From the NCBI RefSeq assembly GCF_001908105.1, contig NZ_MKGQ01000008.1:1-64000 (forward strand): 64,000 nucleotides of DNA, read 5' to 3'. Numbering within the stretch: the stretch's first letter is position 1; the number at the start of each line of letters is the position of its first letter. The translations under genes and the position numbers were made by a program. The notes beneath the pieces are model-generated. The model was given only the letters and a program-made list of their open reading frames with translations. It was not told the origin of the DNA and searched no databases. Of the stretch, positions 22,311 through 33,137 are shown one piece after another. Source of the DNA: Xenorhabdus eapokensis. Its GTDB lineage: Bacteria; Pseudomonadota; Gammaproteobacteria; Enterobacterales; Enterobacteriaceae.

Positions 22311-23696
22311 ATGGTCAATTTACCCCGTGAATCCAATTCATCAGAAGTTCCCAATAAATCAAATAATGAACTGATCTATCGCCTGGAAGATAAACCCCCG
22401 TTCCCACATGCCCTCTTTGCTGCATGCCAACATTTACTGGCTATGTTTGTGGCTGTTATTACGCCAGCAATGCTGATTTGCCAGGCTCTGGGGCTGCCAG
22501 AGCAGGATACCCAACGCATTATCAGTATGTCCTTGTTTGCTTCAGGTTTGGCATCACTTATTCAAATTCGCTCTTGGGGGCCCATTGGCTCTGGGTTGCT
22601 TTCAATTCAGGGCACTAGTTTTAATTTCGTTGCCCCACTGATTATGGGTGGCCTGGCATTAAAAAATGGCGGTGCAGATATTCCCACTATGATGGCAGCT
22701 CTGTTCGGTACACTGATGCTCGCCGCCATGACGGAAGTGCTGCTTTCACGCGTGCTGCATTTGGCAAGACGGATCATCACACCTCTGGTATCCGGTATCG
22801 TGGTGATGATTATTGGCCTGTCATTAATTCAAGTGGGGTTAACCTCAATCGGTGGCGGTTATTCTGCAATTCAAAACGGCTCATTTGGCGCACCTGAAAA
22901 CCTGCTGCTCGCTGGATCTGTTCTTGCGGTTATCGTATTGCTGAATCGCCAAAATAATCCTTACTTGCGTGTCGCATCTCTGGTCATTGCCATGACAGTG
23001 GGTTATCTGCTGGCCTGGTATATGGAGATGTTGCCCGTTTCAACACCAAAAGAAGACGTTCCCATCATCACGATTCCTTCGCCACTCTATTATGGTTTGT
23101 CTTTTGACTGGAATTTGTTGATCCCACTGATTCTGATTTTTATGGTGACATCACTGGAAACGATTGGTGATATCACTGCTACCTCAGATGTCTCCGAGCA
23201 ACCTGTCAGCGGCTCACTTTACATGAAACGTGTCAAAGGTGGTGTGCTGGCAAATGGTCTCAATTCTATGGTGTCAGCCGTGTTCAATACATTTCCAAAC
23301 TCCTGTTTTGGTCAGAACAATGGGGTGATCCAGCTAACGGGTGTCGCCAGTCGCTATGTCGGTTACATGATTGCTTCAATGCTGATCCTATTGGGACTGT
23401 TTCCCGCCGTGGCGGGTTTTGTTCAACATATTCCTGAGCCTGTTCTGGGAGGGGCGACGATTGTCATGTTTGGGACTATCGCCGCATCGGGTGTCAGAAT
23501 TGTTTCTCGTGAGCCTTTGAATCGACGTGCCATTATGATCATTGCACTGTCTCTGGCTGTGGGATTAGGTGTTTCTCAACAACCATTGATTTTGCAGTTT
23601 GCCCCTGATTGGGTGAAAAACTTACTTTCTTCAGGTATTGCCGCTGGTGGGTTAACCGCCATTCTGCTTAACCTCATTTTTCCCCAGGAAAAATAG
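22311..23696 (+). CDS. xanP: Xanthine permease (NCS2 family)
   Basis: XanP/YicE (461 residues; E. coli 463) is a proton-coupled xanthine carrier of the NCS2 (NAT) family. The NAT signature [14 protein letters not shown] is present, as are the TSFNFV motif in the first half and [15 protein letters not shown] in TM8, which carry substrate-site residues in E. coli XanP. A candidate PurR box lies upstream and a strong terminator downstream. The order gltS-xanP-yicH equals that of E. coli. Confidence 0.94.
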   Translation: MVNLPRESNSSEVPNKSNNELIYRLEDKPPFPHALFAACQHLLAMFVAVITPAMLICQALGLPEQDTQRIISMSLFASGLASLIQIRSWGPIGSGLLSIQGTSFNFVAPLIMGGLALKNGGADIPTMMAALFGTLMLAAMTEVLLSRVLHLARRIITPLVSGIVVMIIGLSLIQVGLTSIGGGYSAIQNGSFGAPENLLLAGSVLAVIVLLNRQNNPYLRVASLVIAMTVGYLLAWYMEMLPVSTPKEDVPIITIPSPLYYGLSFDWNLLIPLILIFMVTSLETIGDITATSDVSEQPVSGSLYMKRVKGGVLANGLNSMVSAVFNTFPNSCFGQNNGVIQLTGVASRYVGYMIASMLILLGLFPAVAGFVQHIPEPVLGGATIVMFGTIAASGVRIVSREPLNRRAIMIIALSLAVGLGVSQQPLILQFAPDWVKNLLSSGIAAGGLTAILLNLIFPQEK

Positions 23697-23722
23697 TTGA
23701 CAGATTTTTGTATGGTATTTTT

Positions 23723-23750
23723 CTCCCGCCTTAGCCGCGGGAGTTTTCTT
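23723..23750 (+). terminator. xanP terminator
   Basis: A 7-bp GC-rich stem (CTCCCGC 23723-23729, GCGGGAG 23737-23743) is followed by TTTTCTTTTTTT. Confidence 0.9.
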
Positions 23751-23837
23751 TTTTTAGCTAACTCCTCTATTGAGTGCTGCTCTATTTTACGGCATAAAAG
23801 GGCTTCTATTGGAAGGTCACACTATTGAGGTGAAATA

Positions 23838-25619
23838 ATGAGGTGGTTAGGGAAATTTTTTGTCACTCTTTTGGTGTTGCTAATTTTGGCAATCATCGTT
23901 ATCTATGTTATGGTCCAGACACATTGGGGCGCTAAACAGTTAAGTCAATGGCTCAGCAGGCAAGGGCATTATCAAGTCAGTATTGAAAACATCAGCCATA
24001 GCTGGCAGCAACCCGCTACCATATCACTTCACCACATCGATATTCGCGACAAACAAAGTCCTTTCTCACTCAATACCGCTACCATTAACCTCGATTTTAA
24101 ATGGCAGCATTTACTGTCCCCCCAAAATCTCCGGCGTTTGACTTTGCAACAAGGGACGCTGCTACTGTTTGAAAATCAATTTCCCCCTCTTTTACAAGCG
24201 GATATCTTACAACTGAACCAGATGAATATTCAGCTAGAAAGGCCCAACACACATATTCAGGGGGAGAATATCACGGGCGGCATTACCCCCTGGGCTCCTG
24301 CTGTAGGCAATCCATTTGGTAATGGAAAATATCAATTCAGTGCCAGTACGATCCGTTTAAATGACATATCTGTTGAAAATGCCGTTGTGCAAGGCAGTTA
24401 CCAGAATAAAGCCCTGACTATCGACTCTTTTGGCGCAACATTTCTGCGAGGTGCCATTTCTGGCGATGGTCAACAATTACCGGATGGCAGTTGGCGCTGG
24501 AACAATATTCTGCTCAGTGATATCCGCTGGCAAACACCGATGACTTTGGGCGACTTAAAAGAAAAAATTAGCCATCTGCCAGCTACTTATGTCAAAAATC
24601 TCAATATCACCAATGCCAAACTGCAAGGACAAAACTGGTCTGTCGATTACCTGGATAGCACCATCAAAAACTTAGGTTTAGTCAACGGCAGTTGGAGCGC
24701 CGAAGATGGGTTGATGGATTTTAATGCGATGAATATGATGTTGGATGATGAACAGTTCAGCGACACGCTTGGCAAATTCCGTTTTTCTGGTGATACCTTT
24801 ACCATCGCAAGCCTGACCACCCATTATCAAAAAGGGTTGTTCAATATCCAGTCTCAGTGGGATCGCAAAAGCCGGCTTCTTACTCTCAAAGAGAGTTCTG
24901 TAACAGGGCTGCTTTATGCTCTGCCACCGGCATGGCTCAACTATTTCAAACAACCGGCATCGGAATGGATTGCAGGAGTAAAACTCAATGATATTACTAT
25001 CAATAATACGCTGCTGATTGATACCAATCCCAACTTCCCGTTCCAGCTCACCACCCTCGCAGCCCATATTAACAACATGGATATCTTGAAAAATGGCACG
25101 TGGGGATTGTGGAATGGTCAGGCATCGCTGCAAGCGGCGGCGGGAACATTTAACAAAATCGAAATCACCCGTCCTTATCTGCAACTCCATGCCACAGACG
25201 GCAAAGTTACTATTGATAAATTGAACGGCTTTACACGTGAAGGGCTGTTGCAAGTTACTGGCTCGGCGGAACAACAAACTGCTCATACACCTTTTAAGCT
25301 CAACTTCCAAGGCATGAATGCGGATTTGAACACCTTGCCACAGTGGGGTTGGATACCGCTTAAGATTCAGGGAGAAGGAAATTTCTCACTCGCTATCACG
25401 GGAGATCTCTCCGCTGACGATGTGAAGGGAACAATAAACGGGACATTGGTTGCTGAAGATAAATCATCAGACAAAGAGTCACAGTCTGTTGAGCAAGGTT
25501 TGATCTCAACGAACCGCTGTATCCCAACAGCACCCTCTTCCGTCGATACCCCTGAAGCAGGAAATTCAACAACAGACCATGATACGGAGAGCCAAACCTG
25601 CGCAAAAATTAAGCTTTAG
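23838..25619 (+). CDS. yicH: AsmA-family protein YicH
   Basis: A 593-residue protein with a single N-terminal membrane anchor (about 5-28) and a long beta-rich periplasmic region, the pattern of AsmA-like proteins. These belong to the bridge-like lipid-transfer superfamily and affect outer-membrane lipid homeostasis in E. coli. Similarity to E. coli YicH (569 residues) holds up to roughly [13 protein letters not shown]. The last about 45 residues are Ser/Thr-rich, do not look like the E. coli end, and overlap the convergent fabY by 11 bases, suggesting the 3' end was rebuilt at a rearrangement point. Confidence 0.85.
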   Translation: MRWLGKFFVTLLVLLILAIIVIYVMVQTHWGAKQLSQWLSRQGHYQVSIENISHSWQQPATISLHHIDIRDKQSPFSLNTATINLDFKWQHLLSPQNLRRLTLQQGTLLLFENQFPPLLQADILQLNQMNIQLERPNTHIQGENITGGITPWAPAVGNPFGNGKYQFSASTIRLNDISVENAVVQGSYQNKALTIDSFGATFLRGAISGDGQQLPDGSWRWNNILLSDIRWQTPMTLGDLKEKISHLPATYVKNLNITNAKLQGQNWSVDYLDSTIKNLGLVNGSWSAEDGLMDFNAMNMMLDDEQFSDTLGKFRFSGDTFTIASLTTHYQKGLFNIQSQWDRKSRLLTLKESSVTGLLYALPPAWLNYFKQPASEWIAGVKLNDITINNTLLIDTNPNFPFQLTTLAAHINNMDILKNGTWGLWNGQASLQAAAGTFNKIEITRPYLQLHATDGKVTIDKLNGFTREGLLQVTGSAEQQTAHTPFKLNFQGMNADLNTLPQWGWIPLKIQGEGNFSLAITGDLSADDVKGTINGTLVAEDKSSDKESQSVEQGLISTNRCIPTAPSSVDTPEAGNSTTDHDTESQTCAKIKL

Positions 25620-26580
25620 TAAACCGTTCGGGAGGCAGGACGATATAAGTACCGGTGAACACGCTACCTACGCCATGTTCACCGCTAACCTGCACTTCTA
25701 CTTTGACGCGCGCTTTATTACCGCGGGCAAGGCGAGCCAGGTCTCCGCTCATATTATTGAAATCCGCAGTTGCACAGGGGCGCCCTGTAACCGGTTTTCG
25801 ATAACGAATATTGGCATCCACTAAAATGATATCTCCCCCTAACTGGCGTTCCTGTAACAACAACCAAATCAGTCCCCATGCCGTTAACGTGGCTTGAGAA
25901 AATAAACTACCGGCGAAAATAGTATGATGTGGATTCTGGTTTCCGGCTTCAGGCATCGTTGTGATAAAACGCTGGCCGGTATATTGGGTGATCCGCAGCC
26001 CCATTTTTTCACTCAAAGGGATTTGCTTATGCCATGCCTGCTGCAATTCGGCACACCAATCAGGGCGGTGTAAGATATCATCAAGGCTTATTATCGGTTT
26101 TATCATGAGGAAATGGCTAATCGGCGACGCCTTAGCACCATTGATCAAACCACGATTTTGAAAACCCAACTTGTCAAAGAAATCAACCGCATCTTCCCGT
26201 GCACTACAAACAATTCGTTTCACACCTTCCTGTCTGGCTACTGATTCCAATGCCATCGCAATCAGTGTACCCAATCCTTTTCGCTGCACATGGGGATGTA
26301 CAGCCAGAAAACGAATAGCACCTTCATTGTCCGCATTGATATATAAGCGCCCAACAGCCAGTGGTTTCCCCTGTTCATCCACCACCATTTGATGATGAGC
26401 CATCGAATCGTAACCATCTTTCTCTGATCCGCTGGGTTGGTGAAGCGGTTTACGCAACATTTCCCAACGAAATTGGTAATAGGTTTCCAACTCTTGTTCT
26501 GTTTGAGGTACTCTCAGATGGTACATAGAAACAACCCCTTCTCTTGTGTGTTGCCATGTGTAGCCAGAAAAACACATCAT
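25609..26580 (-). CDS. fabY: FabY/YiiD: GNAT domain fused to hotdog domain
   Basis: This 323-residue protein matches E. coli YiiD (329). The N-terminal GNAT acetyltransferase-like domain (about 20-150) shows the acetyl-CoA loop [15 protein letters not shown], and the C-terminal part (about 170-320) is a thioesterase-type hotdog domain with [21 protein letters not shown]. The homologue in Pseudomonas aeruginosa, FabY, is a priming beta-ketoacyl-ACP synthase; a fatty-acid-initiation role is therefore possible but not shown here. The start at 26580 is chosen because ATGA overlaps the dtd stop and the leader resembles that of E. coli; an internal ATG at 26526 is the alternative. Confidence 0.85.
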   Translation of the reverse strand: MMCFSGYTWQHTREGVVSMYHLRVPQTEQELETYYQFRWEMLRKPLHQPSGSEKDGYDSMAHHQMVVDEQGKPLAVGRLYINADNEGAIRFLAVHPHVQRKGLGTLIAMALESVARQEGVKRIVCSAREDAVDFFDKLGFQNRGLINGAKASPISHFLMIKPIISLDDILHRPDWCAELQQAWHKQIPLSEKMGLRITQYTGQRFITTMPEAGNQNPHHTIFAGSLFSQATLTAWGLIWLLLQERQLGGDIILVDANIRYRKPVTGRPCATADFNNMSGDLARLARGNKARVKVEVQVSGEHGVGSVFTGTYIVLPPERFTKA

Positions 26581-27014
26581 ACTTGCAACCAAAAAGTTAC
26601 TGGCCCGTCATTTGTCAAACTGACTTTCATGTCTGCCGCAAATTTCCCCGTTTCTGTTTTTACACCAGTTACACGGCACTGTTCAATAAAATAGCGATAA
26701 AGTTCCTCGGCTTTTTGTGGTTCGGCACCACCAGAAAAGCTGGGTCTTAAGCCTTTCTGCGTGTCCGCAGCCAGTGTAAATTGCGATACCACCAGCAAAC
26801 TACCGTCAGCCTGCTGAACGTTAAGGTTCATTTTTCCCTGCTCATCGCTGAATACCCGATACCCCATCACCTTATCGCATAAACGTTGCGCTTTCTGTGG
26901 GGTATCGTCTTTTTCAACCCCCAGCAACACCAGCAATCCCTGCCCAATTTCTCCCATCGTTTCACTTTCAACAACAACCTTTGCCTGTGTTACACGCTGA
27001 ATTAATGCGATCAT
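26577..27014 (-). CDS. dtd: D-aminoacyl-tRNA deacylase
   Basis: Dtd (145 residues, identical in length to E. coli) hydrolyses D-amino acids (and Gly mischarged on tRNA-Ala) off tRNA, protecting translation. The catalytic-site motif SQFTLAAD and the chiral-proofreading Gly-Pro in [11 protein letters not shown] are present. Its stop codon overlaps the fabY start (ATGA), so the two are translationally coupled. Confidence 0.97.
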   Translation of the reverse strand: MIALIQRVTQAKVVVESETMGEIGQGLLVLLGVEKDDTPQKAQRLCDKVMGYRVFSDEQGKMNLNVQQADGSLLVVSQFTLAADTQKGLRPSFSGGAEPQKAEELYRYFIEQCRVTGVKTETGKFAADMKVSLTNDGPVTFWLQV

Positions 27015-27053
27015 TTCTCTTGCCTATTATTCTGTTGCAATAAGCTAACGGTG

Positions 27054-27671
27054 TTAATTTTTTGAGGGAAGCGAGAAATCATGTGACTTAAAATCATCAG
27101 GGATCACACTCCTGTCAGCCACATGAATGGCATTGATGCCTAATTTTTTTGCTGCTTCGACGTTTTCTAAAAGATCATCAAAAAATATGGCTTGCTCCGC
27201 TGCCATACTTTCTGCGGCAAGCACATAGTTAAAAATATCAAGATTGGGTTTACGCATCCCCAATTCGTGGGATAGGTAGAGAAAATCCGCTGATACTGCA
27301 ATCTCAGGATAATGCACTGAGCAGTAATCAATATGCAGACGATTTGTATTTGACAGCACAACCACACGATGCCCTTCGGCACGCAATCTATTCATTATCT
27401 CAATGACTTCTTGCCTGACACCAATAAAGATTGCATTCCAACCTTCGACAAATTGTTCAAAACTGAGAGAGACCTCCATTTCATCACACATTCTTTCTGC
27501 AAATTCAGTGTCACTGATTTGCCCATATTCATGTTTTTCAACAATCTCTTTTAGTGAAGATTTGGGGATCAATGCTGCCAGTGGTGTCCCACTCAGATTA
27601 CTCCAAACAGCCAGCGCTCTTTTAAAATCAATATCAATAATCACGTTACCCAAATCGAAAATATACAGCAT
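27054..27671 (-). CDS. yihX: HAD phosphatase YihX (glucose-1-phosphatase type)
   Basis: A 205-residue HAD-superfamily hydrolase similar to E. coli YihX (199), which dephosphorylates alpha-D-glucose 1-phosphate. HAD motifs in order: FDLGNVIIDID (nucleophile Asp6), VVLSNTNRL (motif II), GMRKPNLDIF (Lys of motif III) and AIFFDDLLENVEAA (motif IV). The start at 27671 has GGAGGA upstream; the longer frame to 27803 is not conserved. It heads the yihX-dtd-fabY set, the same order as in E. coli. Confidence 0.9.
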   Translation of the reverse strand: MLYIFDLGNVIIDIDFKRALAVWSNLSGTPLAALIPKSSLKEIVEKHEYGQISDTEFAERMCDEMEVSLSFEQFVEGWNAIFIGVRQEVIEIMNRLRAEGHRVVVLSNTNRLHIDYCSVHYPEIAVSADFLYLSHELGMRKPNLDIFNYVLAAESMAAEQAIFFDDLLENVEAAKKLGINAIHVADRSVIPDDFKSHDFSLPSKN

Positions 27672-27899
27672 ACTTCCTCCTGACTGACGCTCATTGTTTG
27701 GTACTTTTATCATACTTTTGTTAAAAACAAATAAATTGTTCTTGTTATAAATCGTCGTTGAAGCCCTGACTGGCTGTATTAACCGATAAGGAAGAGGTAA
27801 CAAAATGGCTGGGAAGGGATAGGATAAAAAAACTCAGGGCACAGAAGTACCCTAAGCTGTTGATTTTCAGGCGGTCATATACAATGCATAAGCCAGAAA

Positions 27900-29729
27900 T
27901 TAAACTTCTTTGCTACGATTTGCACGACGGCGATCGTTTTCAGTCAAATGACGCTTACGCAAGCGAATTGACACTGGAGTCACTTCAACCAACTCGTCGT
28001 CATCAATAAACTCCAACGCCTGCTCCAATGTTTTCTTGATATGTGGAGACAGTGTTGTCGCTTCATCCGTACCTGATGCACGCACGTTAGTCAGTTTCTT
28101 ACCCGTCAGACAGTTAACAGTCAGGTCATTTGAACGTGAGTGAATACCAATGATCTGGCCTTCATACACTTCAGTACCATGACCCAGGAACAATTTACCA
28201 CGCTCCTGCAAGCCATACAGCGCGTAAGCAACTGCCTTGCCTTGTCCATTGGAAATCAGCACACCATTTTGGCGACGACCAATCTCACCTGGGCGGATGT
28301 CATCATAGTGGCTGAATGTGGCATACAACAAACCCGTACCCGAAGTCATGGTCATGAATTCAGTACGGAAGCCAATCAAACCACGGCTAGGAATGACGTA
28401 ATCAAGACGAACACGACCTTTGCCATCTGGCAGCATGTCACGCATTTCACCTTTACGCTCACCCAATGCCTGCATCACATCGCCTTGATGCTGCTCTTCG
28501 ATATCCAGAGTCACCTGCTCAAAAGGTTCCTGCTTACGGCCATCAATTTCACGGAAAATCACTTTTGGACGGGAAACTCCCATTTCGAAACCTTCACGGC
28601 GCATATTTTCGATCAGAACGGACAGGTGCAGTTCACCACGGCCTGATACACGGAATGCGTCTGGATCTTCAGTTTCTTCAACACGCAGCGCAACGTTATG
28701 AACCAGTTCTTTTTTCAGACGATCAAGGATCTGGCGAGAAGTCACGTACTTACCTTCACGACCACAGAACGGCGAAGTGTTGACACAGAAATACATGCTT
28801 ACGGTAGGTTCATCAACTGCCAGTGCTGGCAATGCTTCAACCGCATTGACTTCACACAGGGTATCAGAGATGTTCAGCTCACCCAGGCCGGTAATGGCAA
28901 TGATATCGCCGGCTTCCACCTTATCAGATTCAATACGCTCCAATCCCAGATGGCTAAAGACCTTGCCGACTTTACCGTTGCGAGTTTTCCCTTCGCTGTC
29001 GATGATAGTGATATTTTGGTTTGTTTTTACCATACCACGCTTAATGCGACCGATACCGATAACCCCAACGTAGTTGTTGTAATCCAACTGCGAAATTTGC
29101 ATCTGGAATGGGCCATCAAGGTCAACCTTAGGTGGCTCAACATGATCCACGATTGCCTGATACAACGGAGTCATATCTTCAGCCATATCGGTATGTTCGT
29201 TACCCGCAACCCCCATCAACGCAGAAGCATAAATGATTGGGAAATCCAACTGTTCATCGGTTGCACCGAGGTTGACAAACAAGTCAAACACCTGATCCAC
29301 TACCCAATCAGGGCGAGCACCCGGACGGTCAACTTTGTTGATCACGACAATAGGCTTCAGACCGTGAGCAAATGCTTTCTGGGTTACAAAGCGAGTCTGT
29401 GGCATTGGGCCATCCATCGCATCAACCAGCAACAAAACACTGTCTACCATTGACATTACACGTTCAACCTCACCACCAAAATCGGCGTGGCCTGGGGTGT
29501 CTACGATATTGATACGATAGTCATTCCATCTGATGGCCGTGTTCTTTGCAAGGATGGTAATACCACGTTCTTTTTCCAGATCATTGGAATCCATCACACG
29601 CTCAGTTGTTGCAGCACGCTCCCCGAAGGTACCGGACTGTTGCAGGAGTTTATCAACCAGCGTGGTTTTGCCATGGTCGACGTGAGCGATAATTGCTATA
29701 TTTCTTAACTTACTAATTTCATTTGACAT
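27900..29729 (-). CDS. bipA: Ribosome-associated GTPase BipA/TypA
   Basis: BipA (609 residues; E. coli 607) is a translational GTPase that helps 50S ribosome assembly at low temperature and under stress. G motifs: [12 protein letters not shown] (G1), [15 protein letters not shown] (G3) and [12 protein letters not shown] (G4). EF-G-like domains III and V and the BipA-specific C-terminal domain ([34 protein letters not shown]) follow. It is divergent from glnA, as in E. coli. Confidence 0.97.
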   Translation of the reverse strand: MSNEISKLRNIAIIAHVDHGKTTLVDKLLQQSGTFGERAATTERVMDSNDLEKERGITILAKNTAIRWNDYRINIVDTPGHADFGGEVERVMSMVDSVLLLVDAMDGPMPQTRFVTQKAFAHGLKPIVVINKVDRPGARPDWVVDQVFDLFVNLGATDEQLDFPIIYASALMGVAGNEHTDMAEDMTPLYQAIVDHVEPPKVDLDGPFQMQISQLDYNNYVGVIGIGRIKRGMVKTNQNITIIDSEGKTRNGKVGKVFSHLGLERIESDKVEAGDIIAITGLGELNISDTLCEVNAVEALPALAVDEPTVSMYFCVNTSPFCGREGKYVTSRQILDRLKKELVHNVALRVEETEDPDAFRVSGRGELHLSVLIENMRREGFEMGVSRPKVIFREIDGRKQEPFEQVTLDIEEQHQGDVMQALGERKGEMRDMLPDGKGRVRLDYVIPSRGLIGFRTEFMTMTSGTGLLYATFSHYDDIRPGEIGRRQNGVLISNGQGKAVAYALYGLQERGKLFLGHGTEVYEGQIIGIHSRSNDLTVNCLTGKKLTNVRASGTDEATTLSPHIKKTLEQALEFIDDDELVEVTPVSIRLRKRHLTENDRRRANRSKEV

Positions 29730-30080
29730 TTAAAAATTCCGATAACACTAAAATCATTTATGTACTCAATGCAGTACACAAAAAGAATTCTGTTTTACTT
29801 GGCTACTGCCGAACAAAAGTGCAGCATTATACACTTTGGATGGTTGCACTGGTATTAAAAGTTGTGCAGTATTGGCGGTTTTCTCTTTATTTAGGAACAT
29901 TAGGAACACCGCTAAAATGATATCCCTATTGAGGTATAAAGAGGCGTCCATCAGGCTGGAAGTCGAGTTCAGTGGCGTCGCCAGTGACCTGCTCGAACAA
30001 AGGATGAACTGGATTGATATAGTATTAACATATCAATTGATTACGTAACGAGCAAATTCACGAAATTCCAGCCGACCATT
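29730..30080. other. Divergent bipA/glnA region, bipA-proximal part
   Basis: About 350 bases with no convincing gene. A short plus-strand frame at 29836-30048 does not look coding. The region presumably holds the bipA promoter; nearer glnA it gives way to the NtrC enhancers listed separately. Confidence 0.5.
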
Positions 30081-30097
30081 TGCACCATAATAATGCA
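30081..30097 (+). promoter_or_regulatory. NtrC enhancer site 1 (glnA)
   Basis: TGCACCATAATAATGCA is a 17-bp near-palindrome of the NtrC (NR-I) type. Its centre lies 32 bases (three helical turns) from the second site, which lets phosphorylated NtrC dimers bind side by side and activate sigma-54 polymerase from a distance. Confidence 0.8.
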
Positions 30098-30112
30098 ATC
30101 ACGTTGTGATTA

Positions 30113-30129
30113 TTCACCGTTTCGGTGCA
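30113..30129 (+). promoter_or_regulatory. NtrC enhancer site 2 (glnA)
   Basis: TTCACCGTTTCGGTGCA is a good NtrC dyad. It lies about 110 bases upstream of the -24/-12 promoter, as in the E. coli glnAp2 arrangement. Confidence 0.82.
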
Positions 30130-30222
30130 AGATACCTAAAACCACACACTTAACTTATGCACTTTTTTCTCTTTCCCTTCCCATATATTTTTATCACATT
30201 GATATTAAATGATTTTTAAATA

Positions 30223-30239
30223 TTGGCACACTTTTCGCA
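30223..30239 (+). promoter_or_regulatory. Sigma-54 promoter glnAp2
   Basis: TTGGCACACTTTTCGCA has the invariant GG and GC exactly ten bases apart (GG 30225-30226, GC 30237-30238) and is nearly identical to E. coli glnAp2. Transcription should start near 30250, giving a leader of about 120 bases before glnA. Confidence 0.9.
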
Positions 30240-30368
30240 TTTATGCTTAGCAATAGTGATTTATAAAATTGATCATACAGAGATCTATAATCGCCCCTAA
30301 CTTTTAAGATAAAACAGCCTGTTTCTTGCCCTGTTTTATCAGGCCGACGTAATTCCAGGAGAGCCAGT

Positions 30369-31778
30369 ATGTCCGCTGAACATGTTTTGTCCATGATTGA
30401 AGAACATCAGGTGAAATTTATTGACTTACGCTTTACTGACACTAAAGGTAAAGAACAACATATCACCATCCCTGCCCACCAAGTTGATGAAGACTTCTTT
30501 GAAGATGGCAAAATGTTTGACGGCTCATCTATCGGTGGCTGGAAAGGTATCAATGAATCCGACATGGTGTTAATGCCAGATCCAAGTACTGCGATGCTTG
30601 ATCCCTTCTTTAATGATGCCACCCTGATCCTGCGCTGCGATATCCTTGAGCCTGGCACCATGCAAGGCTATAGCCGCGATCCTCGCTCCATTGCGAAACG
30701 TGCAGAAGATTTCCTGCGTGCAAGCGATATTGCTGACACCGTCTTATTTGGGCCAGAACCCGAATTCTTCTTGTTCGATGATATCCGTTTCGGCAATTCC
30801 ATTTCTGGCTCTTATTATCATATTGATGATACGGAAGCTGCATGGAACAGCGGCACACGCTATGAAGGTGGTAACAAAGGCCACCGTCCTGGCATTAAAG
30901 GAGGGTATTTTCCGGTTCCTCCTGTGGACTCTTCCCAAGACCTGCGTTCAGCCATGTGCTTAACAATGGAAAAAATGGGTTTGGTAGTTGAAGCTCACCA
31001 CCATGAGGTCGCAACTGCCGGACAAAACGAAGTTGCCACCCGCTTTAATACCATGACCAAAAAAGCGGATGAAACCCAGATTTATAAATATGTGGTTCAT
31101 AACGTTGCCGATAAATTTGGCAAGACCGCCACATTTATGCCAAAACCGTTGGTGGGCGATAATGGTTCAGGTATGCACTGTCATATGTCACTGTCCAAAA
31201 ATGGCACTAACCTGTTTGCCGGTGACAAATATGGCGGCCTGTCCGAAATGGCACTTTACTATATCGGCGGTGTCATTAAACACGCCCGTGCGTTAAATGC
31301 CTTTACCAACCCAACCACTAACTCGTACAAACGTCTGGTACCTGGCTTTGAAGCCCCGGTTATGCTGGCCTATTCTGCCCGTAACCGTTCTGCTTCTATT
31401 CGTATTCCCGTGGTCGCCAGCGCCAAAGCTCGCCGTATTGAAGTGCGCTTCCCTGATCCCGCAGCGAACCCTTATCTGGCCTTCGCTGCCCTGTTGATGG
31501 CCGGCCTTGATGGTATCATCAACAAAATCCATCCGGGTGATGCAATGGACAAGAACTTGTATGACCTGCCCGCCGAAGAAGCCCAAGAGATCCCAACGGT
31601 GGCCTCTTCTTTGGAAGAAGCGCTGGCTGCACTGGATGCCGACCGCGAATTCCTGACACGCGGTGGTGTTTTCACTGATGACACGATTGATGCTTATATC
31701 AATTTATTGAATGGGGAAATTGAACGTGTTCGCATGACACCACATCCCCTGGAGTTTGAACTGTATTACAGTGTGTAG
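30369..31778 (+). CDS. glnA: Glutamine synthetase, type I
   Basis: GlnA (469 residues, as in E. coli) makes glutamine from glutamate, ammonia and ATP as a dodecamer. Visible motifs include [13 protein letters not shown], the ATP loop [17 protein letters not shown] and the adenylylation segment DKNLYDLP with Tyr398 as the target of GlnE. AGGAGAG lies just before the ATG. Expression is controlled by the sigma-54 promoter and NtrC enhancers upstream and, through PII, by the glnL/glnG pair downstream. Confidence 0.98.
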   Translation: MSAEHVLSMIEEHQVKFIDLRFTDTKGKEQHITIPAHQVDEDFFEDGKMFDGSSIGGWKGINESDMVLMPDPSTAMLDPFFNDATLILRCDILEPGTMQGYSRDPRSIAKRAEDFLRASDIADTVLFGPEPEFFLFDDIRFGNSISGSYYHIDDTEAAWNSGTRYEGGNKGHRPGIKGGYFPVPPVDSSQDLRSAMCLTMEKMGLVVEAHHHEVATAGQNEVATRFNTMTKKADETQIYKYVVHNVADKFGKTATFMPKPLVGDNGSGMHCHMSLSKNGTNLFAGDKYGGLSEMALYYIGGVIKHARALNAFTNPTTNSYKRLVPGFEAPVMLAYSARNRSASIRIPVVASAKARRIEVRFPDPAANPYLAFAALLMAGLDGIINKIHPGDAMDKNLYDLPAEEAQEIPTVASSLEEALAALDADREFLTRGGVFTDDTIDAYINLLNGEIERVRMTPHPLEFELYYSV

Positions 31779-31779
31779 T

Positions 31780-31830
31780 GCTTTTATCAGGTGTGCTTTT
31801 TTTATCAGGTGTGCTTTTTTTATCAGGTGT
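31780..31830. repeat. 18-bp tandem repeat directly after glnA
   Basis: Three copies of a unit like GCTTTTTTTATCAGGTGT (the first lacks three T) begin two bases after the glnA stop and fill the start of the glnA-glnL gap. Copies 2 and 3 are identical, which points to recent slippage. Confidence 0.85.
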
Positions 31831-31900
31831 AGTGCCCTATCGGGCAATGCCCCATAACGTGAAGACATTATTATTGTTTTTTGTTGCCGTGAAACTTTTG

Positions 31901-31925
31901 GCCCATCCTTAGATGGGCTTTTTTC
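31901..31925 (+). terminator. glnA terminator
   Basis: A 7-bp stem (GCCCATC/GATGGGC) with a 4-base loop is followed by T6. It would stop most glnAp2 transcripts and leave a fraction to enter glnLG. Confidence 0.85.
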
Positions 31926-32023
31926 CCCTCGCATATACACACTCGCATAGACATTATTGTATTACCCATGAGGATGTATGCTGAGCGGAAGGATTTATCA
32001 AACTATGCTTGAATAAGCTACAA

Positions 32024-32040
32024 TGCACCAAAAAAGTGCA
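32024..32040 (+). promoter_or_regulatory. NtrC site at the glnL promoter
   Basis: TGCACCAAAAAAGTGCA is an NtrC dyad ending 8 bases before the glnL start. In E. coli a similar site lets NtrC repress glnLp, keeping NtrB/NtrC low when nitrogen is plentiful. Confidence 0.8.
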
Positions 32041-32048
32041 GGAACTGA

Positions 32049-33098
32049 ATGACAATGGTTAGTTTGCCCAAAGCAGAACAGATTCTCGACTCACAGATAA
32101 ACAACGTTTTGGTGCTGGATAATGATTTGATCATTCGCTACGCCAATCATTCTGCTATGCAACTTCTGGCGCAAAGTTCCCGTAAATTATTCGGCACGCC
32201 TCTTCCTATCCTGTTTAGCTATATTTCACTGGATACAGAATTGATGCGTTCTAGTTTGATCAACGGTCATGGTTTTACCGATAACGAAGTCATATTGGTG
32301 ATCAATAATCACTCTCATGTGATGTCGCTCAGTGCCCAACCAATTTCCGAACAGTTTATTCTGCTGGAACTGGCGCCTATGGACAGTCTGCGCCGGCTAA
32401 GCCAAGAGCAGATCCAACAAGCACAGCAGGTAGCTGCGCGGGAACTGGTTCGGGGGCTGGCACATGAAATCAAAAATCCGCTTGGAGGATTGCGGGGAGC
32501 CGCACAGTTACTTGCCAAGGCACTGCCCGATCCGTCCTTGCGGGAATATACTCAGGTGATCATTGAGCAGGCAGACAGGCTACGCAACCTTGTTGATCGA
32601 TTGTTGGGACCACAGCATCCTGGCTGCCAAACCCGCCAGAGCATTCACCATGTAGTCGAACGGGTTTATCAACTAGTCTCACTGGAAATGCCTGCCAATG
32701 TCACGCTGATTAAAGATTATGATCCAAGCTTGCCTGAACTGGCGCATTATCCTGACCAAATTGAACAGGTATTACTGAATATCACCCGCAATGCCCTACA
32801 AGCACTAGGGAAAAAGGGAGGAATTATCACCCTAAGAACGCGAACAGCGTTCCAGATTACCTTACAGGGTGAACGCTACCGACTGGCAGCCCGAATTGAT
32901 ATTAAAGATAACGGGCCAGGCATTCCCCCCAATATTCAGGATACGCTTTTTTACCCGATGGTTAGCGGGTATGAAGGCGGAACTGGACTTGGCTTATCTA
33001 TAGCACGTAATCTTATCGACCAACATGCTGGCAAAATTGAATTTACCAGTTGGCCAGGACATACGGAATTCTCCATTTACCTGCCTATCAAGAAATAA
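32049..33098 (+). CDS. glnL: Nitrogen regulation sensor kinase NtrB (NR-II)
   Basis: NtrB (349 residues, as in E. coli) phosphorylates NtrC when nitrogen is short and, bound to PII, drives its dephosphorylation. An N-terminal PAS domain (about 10-110) is followed by the H box [16 protein letters not shown] with His139, then the N box [21 protein letters not shown] and the G2 box [13 protein letters not shown]. It has no membrane segments, as expected for this cytosolic kinase. Start at 32049 gives the E. coli numbering of the active His; an ATG at 32055 is also possible. Confidence 0.96.
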   Translation: MTMVSLPKAEQILDSQINNVLVLDNDLIIRYANHSAMQLLAQSSRKLFGTPLPILFSYISLDTELMRSSLINGHGFTDNEVILVINNHSHVMSLSAQPISEQFILLELAPMDSLRRLSQEQIQQAQQVAARELVRGLAHEIKNPLGGLRGAAQLLAKALPDPSLREYTQVIIEQADRLRNLVDRLLGPQHPGCQTRQSIHHVVERVYQLVSLEMPANVTLIKDYDPSLPELAHYPDQIEQVLLNITRNALQALGKKGGIITLRTRTAFQITLQGERYRLAARIDIKDNGPGIPPNIQDTLFYPMVSGYEGGTGLGLSIARNLIDQHAGKIEFTSWPGHTEFSIYLPIKK

Positions 33099-33137
33099 CC
33101 GGTCAAGGAACAACTGAACAAACAGTAGAGGGTGACA

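Noticed and set aside
24678..25310. 210-codon minus-strand frame inside yicH
   Set aside because: Shadow of yicH, which keeps the AsmA-like pattern throughout on the plus strand.
28698..29453. 251-codon plus-strand frame inside bipA
   Set aside because: Antisense shadow of a conserved GTPase gene; no RBS and no domain features.
29836..30048. 70-codon plus-strand frame between bipA and glnA
   Set aside because: No RBS, no known motif, located in the promoter region.
31780..31830. CRISPR array
   Set aside because: The units are contiguous tandem copies without spacers, and no cas genes are present in the window.
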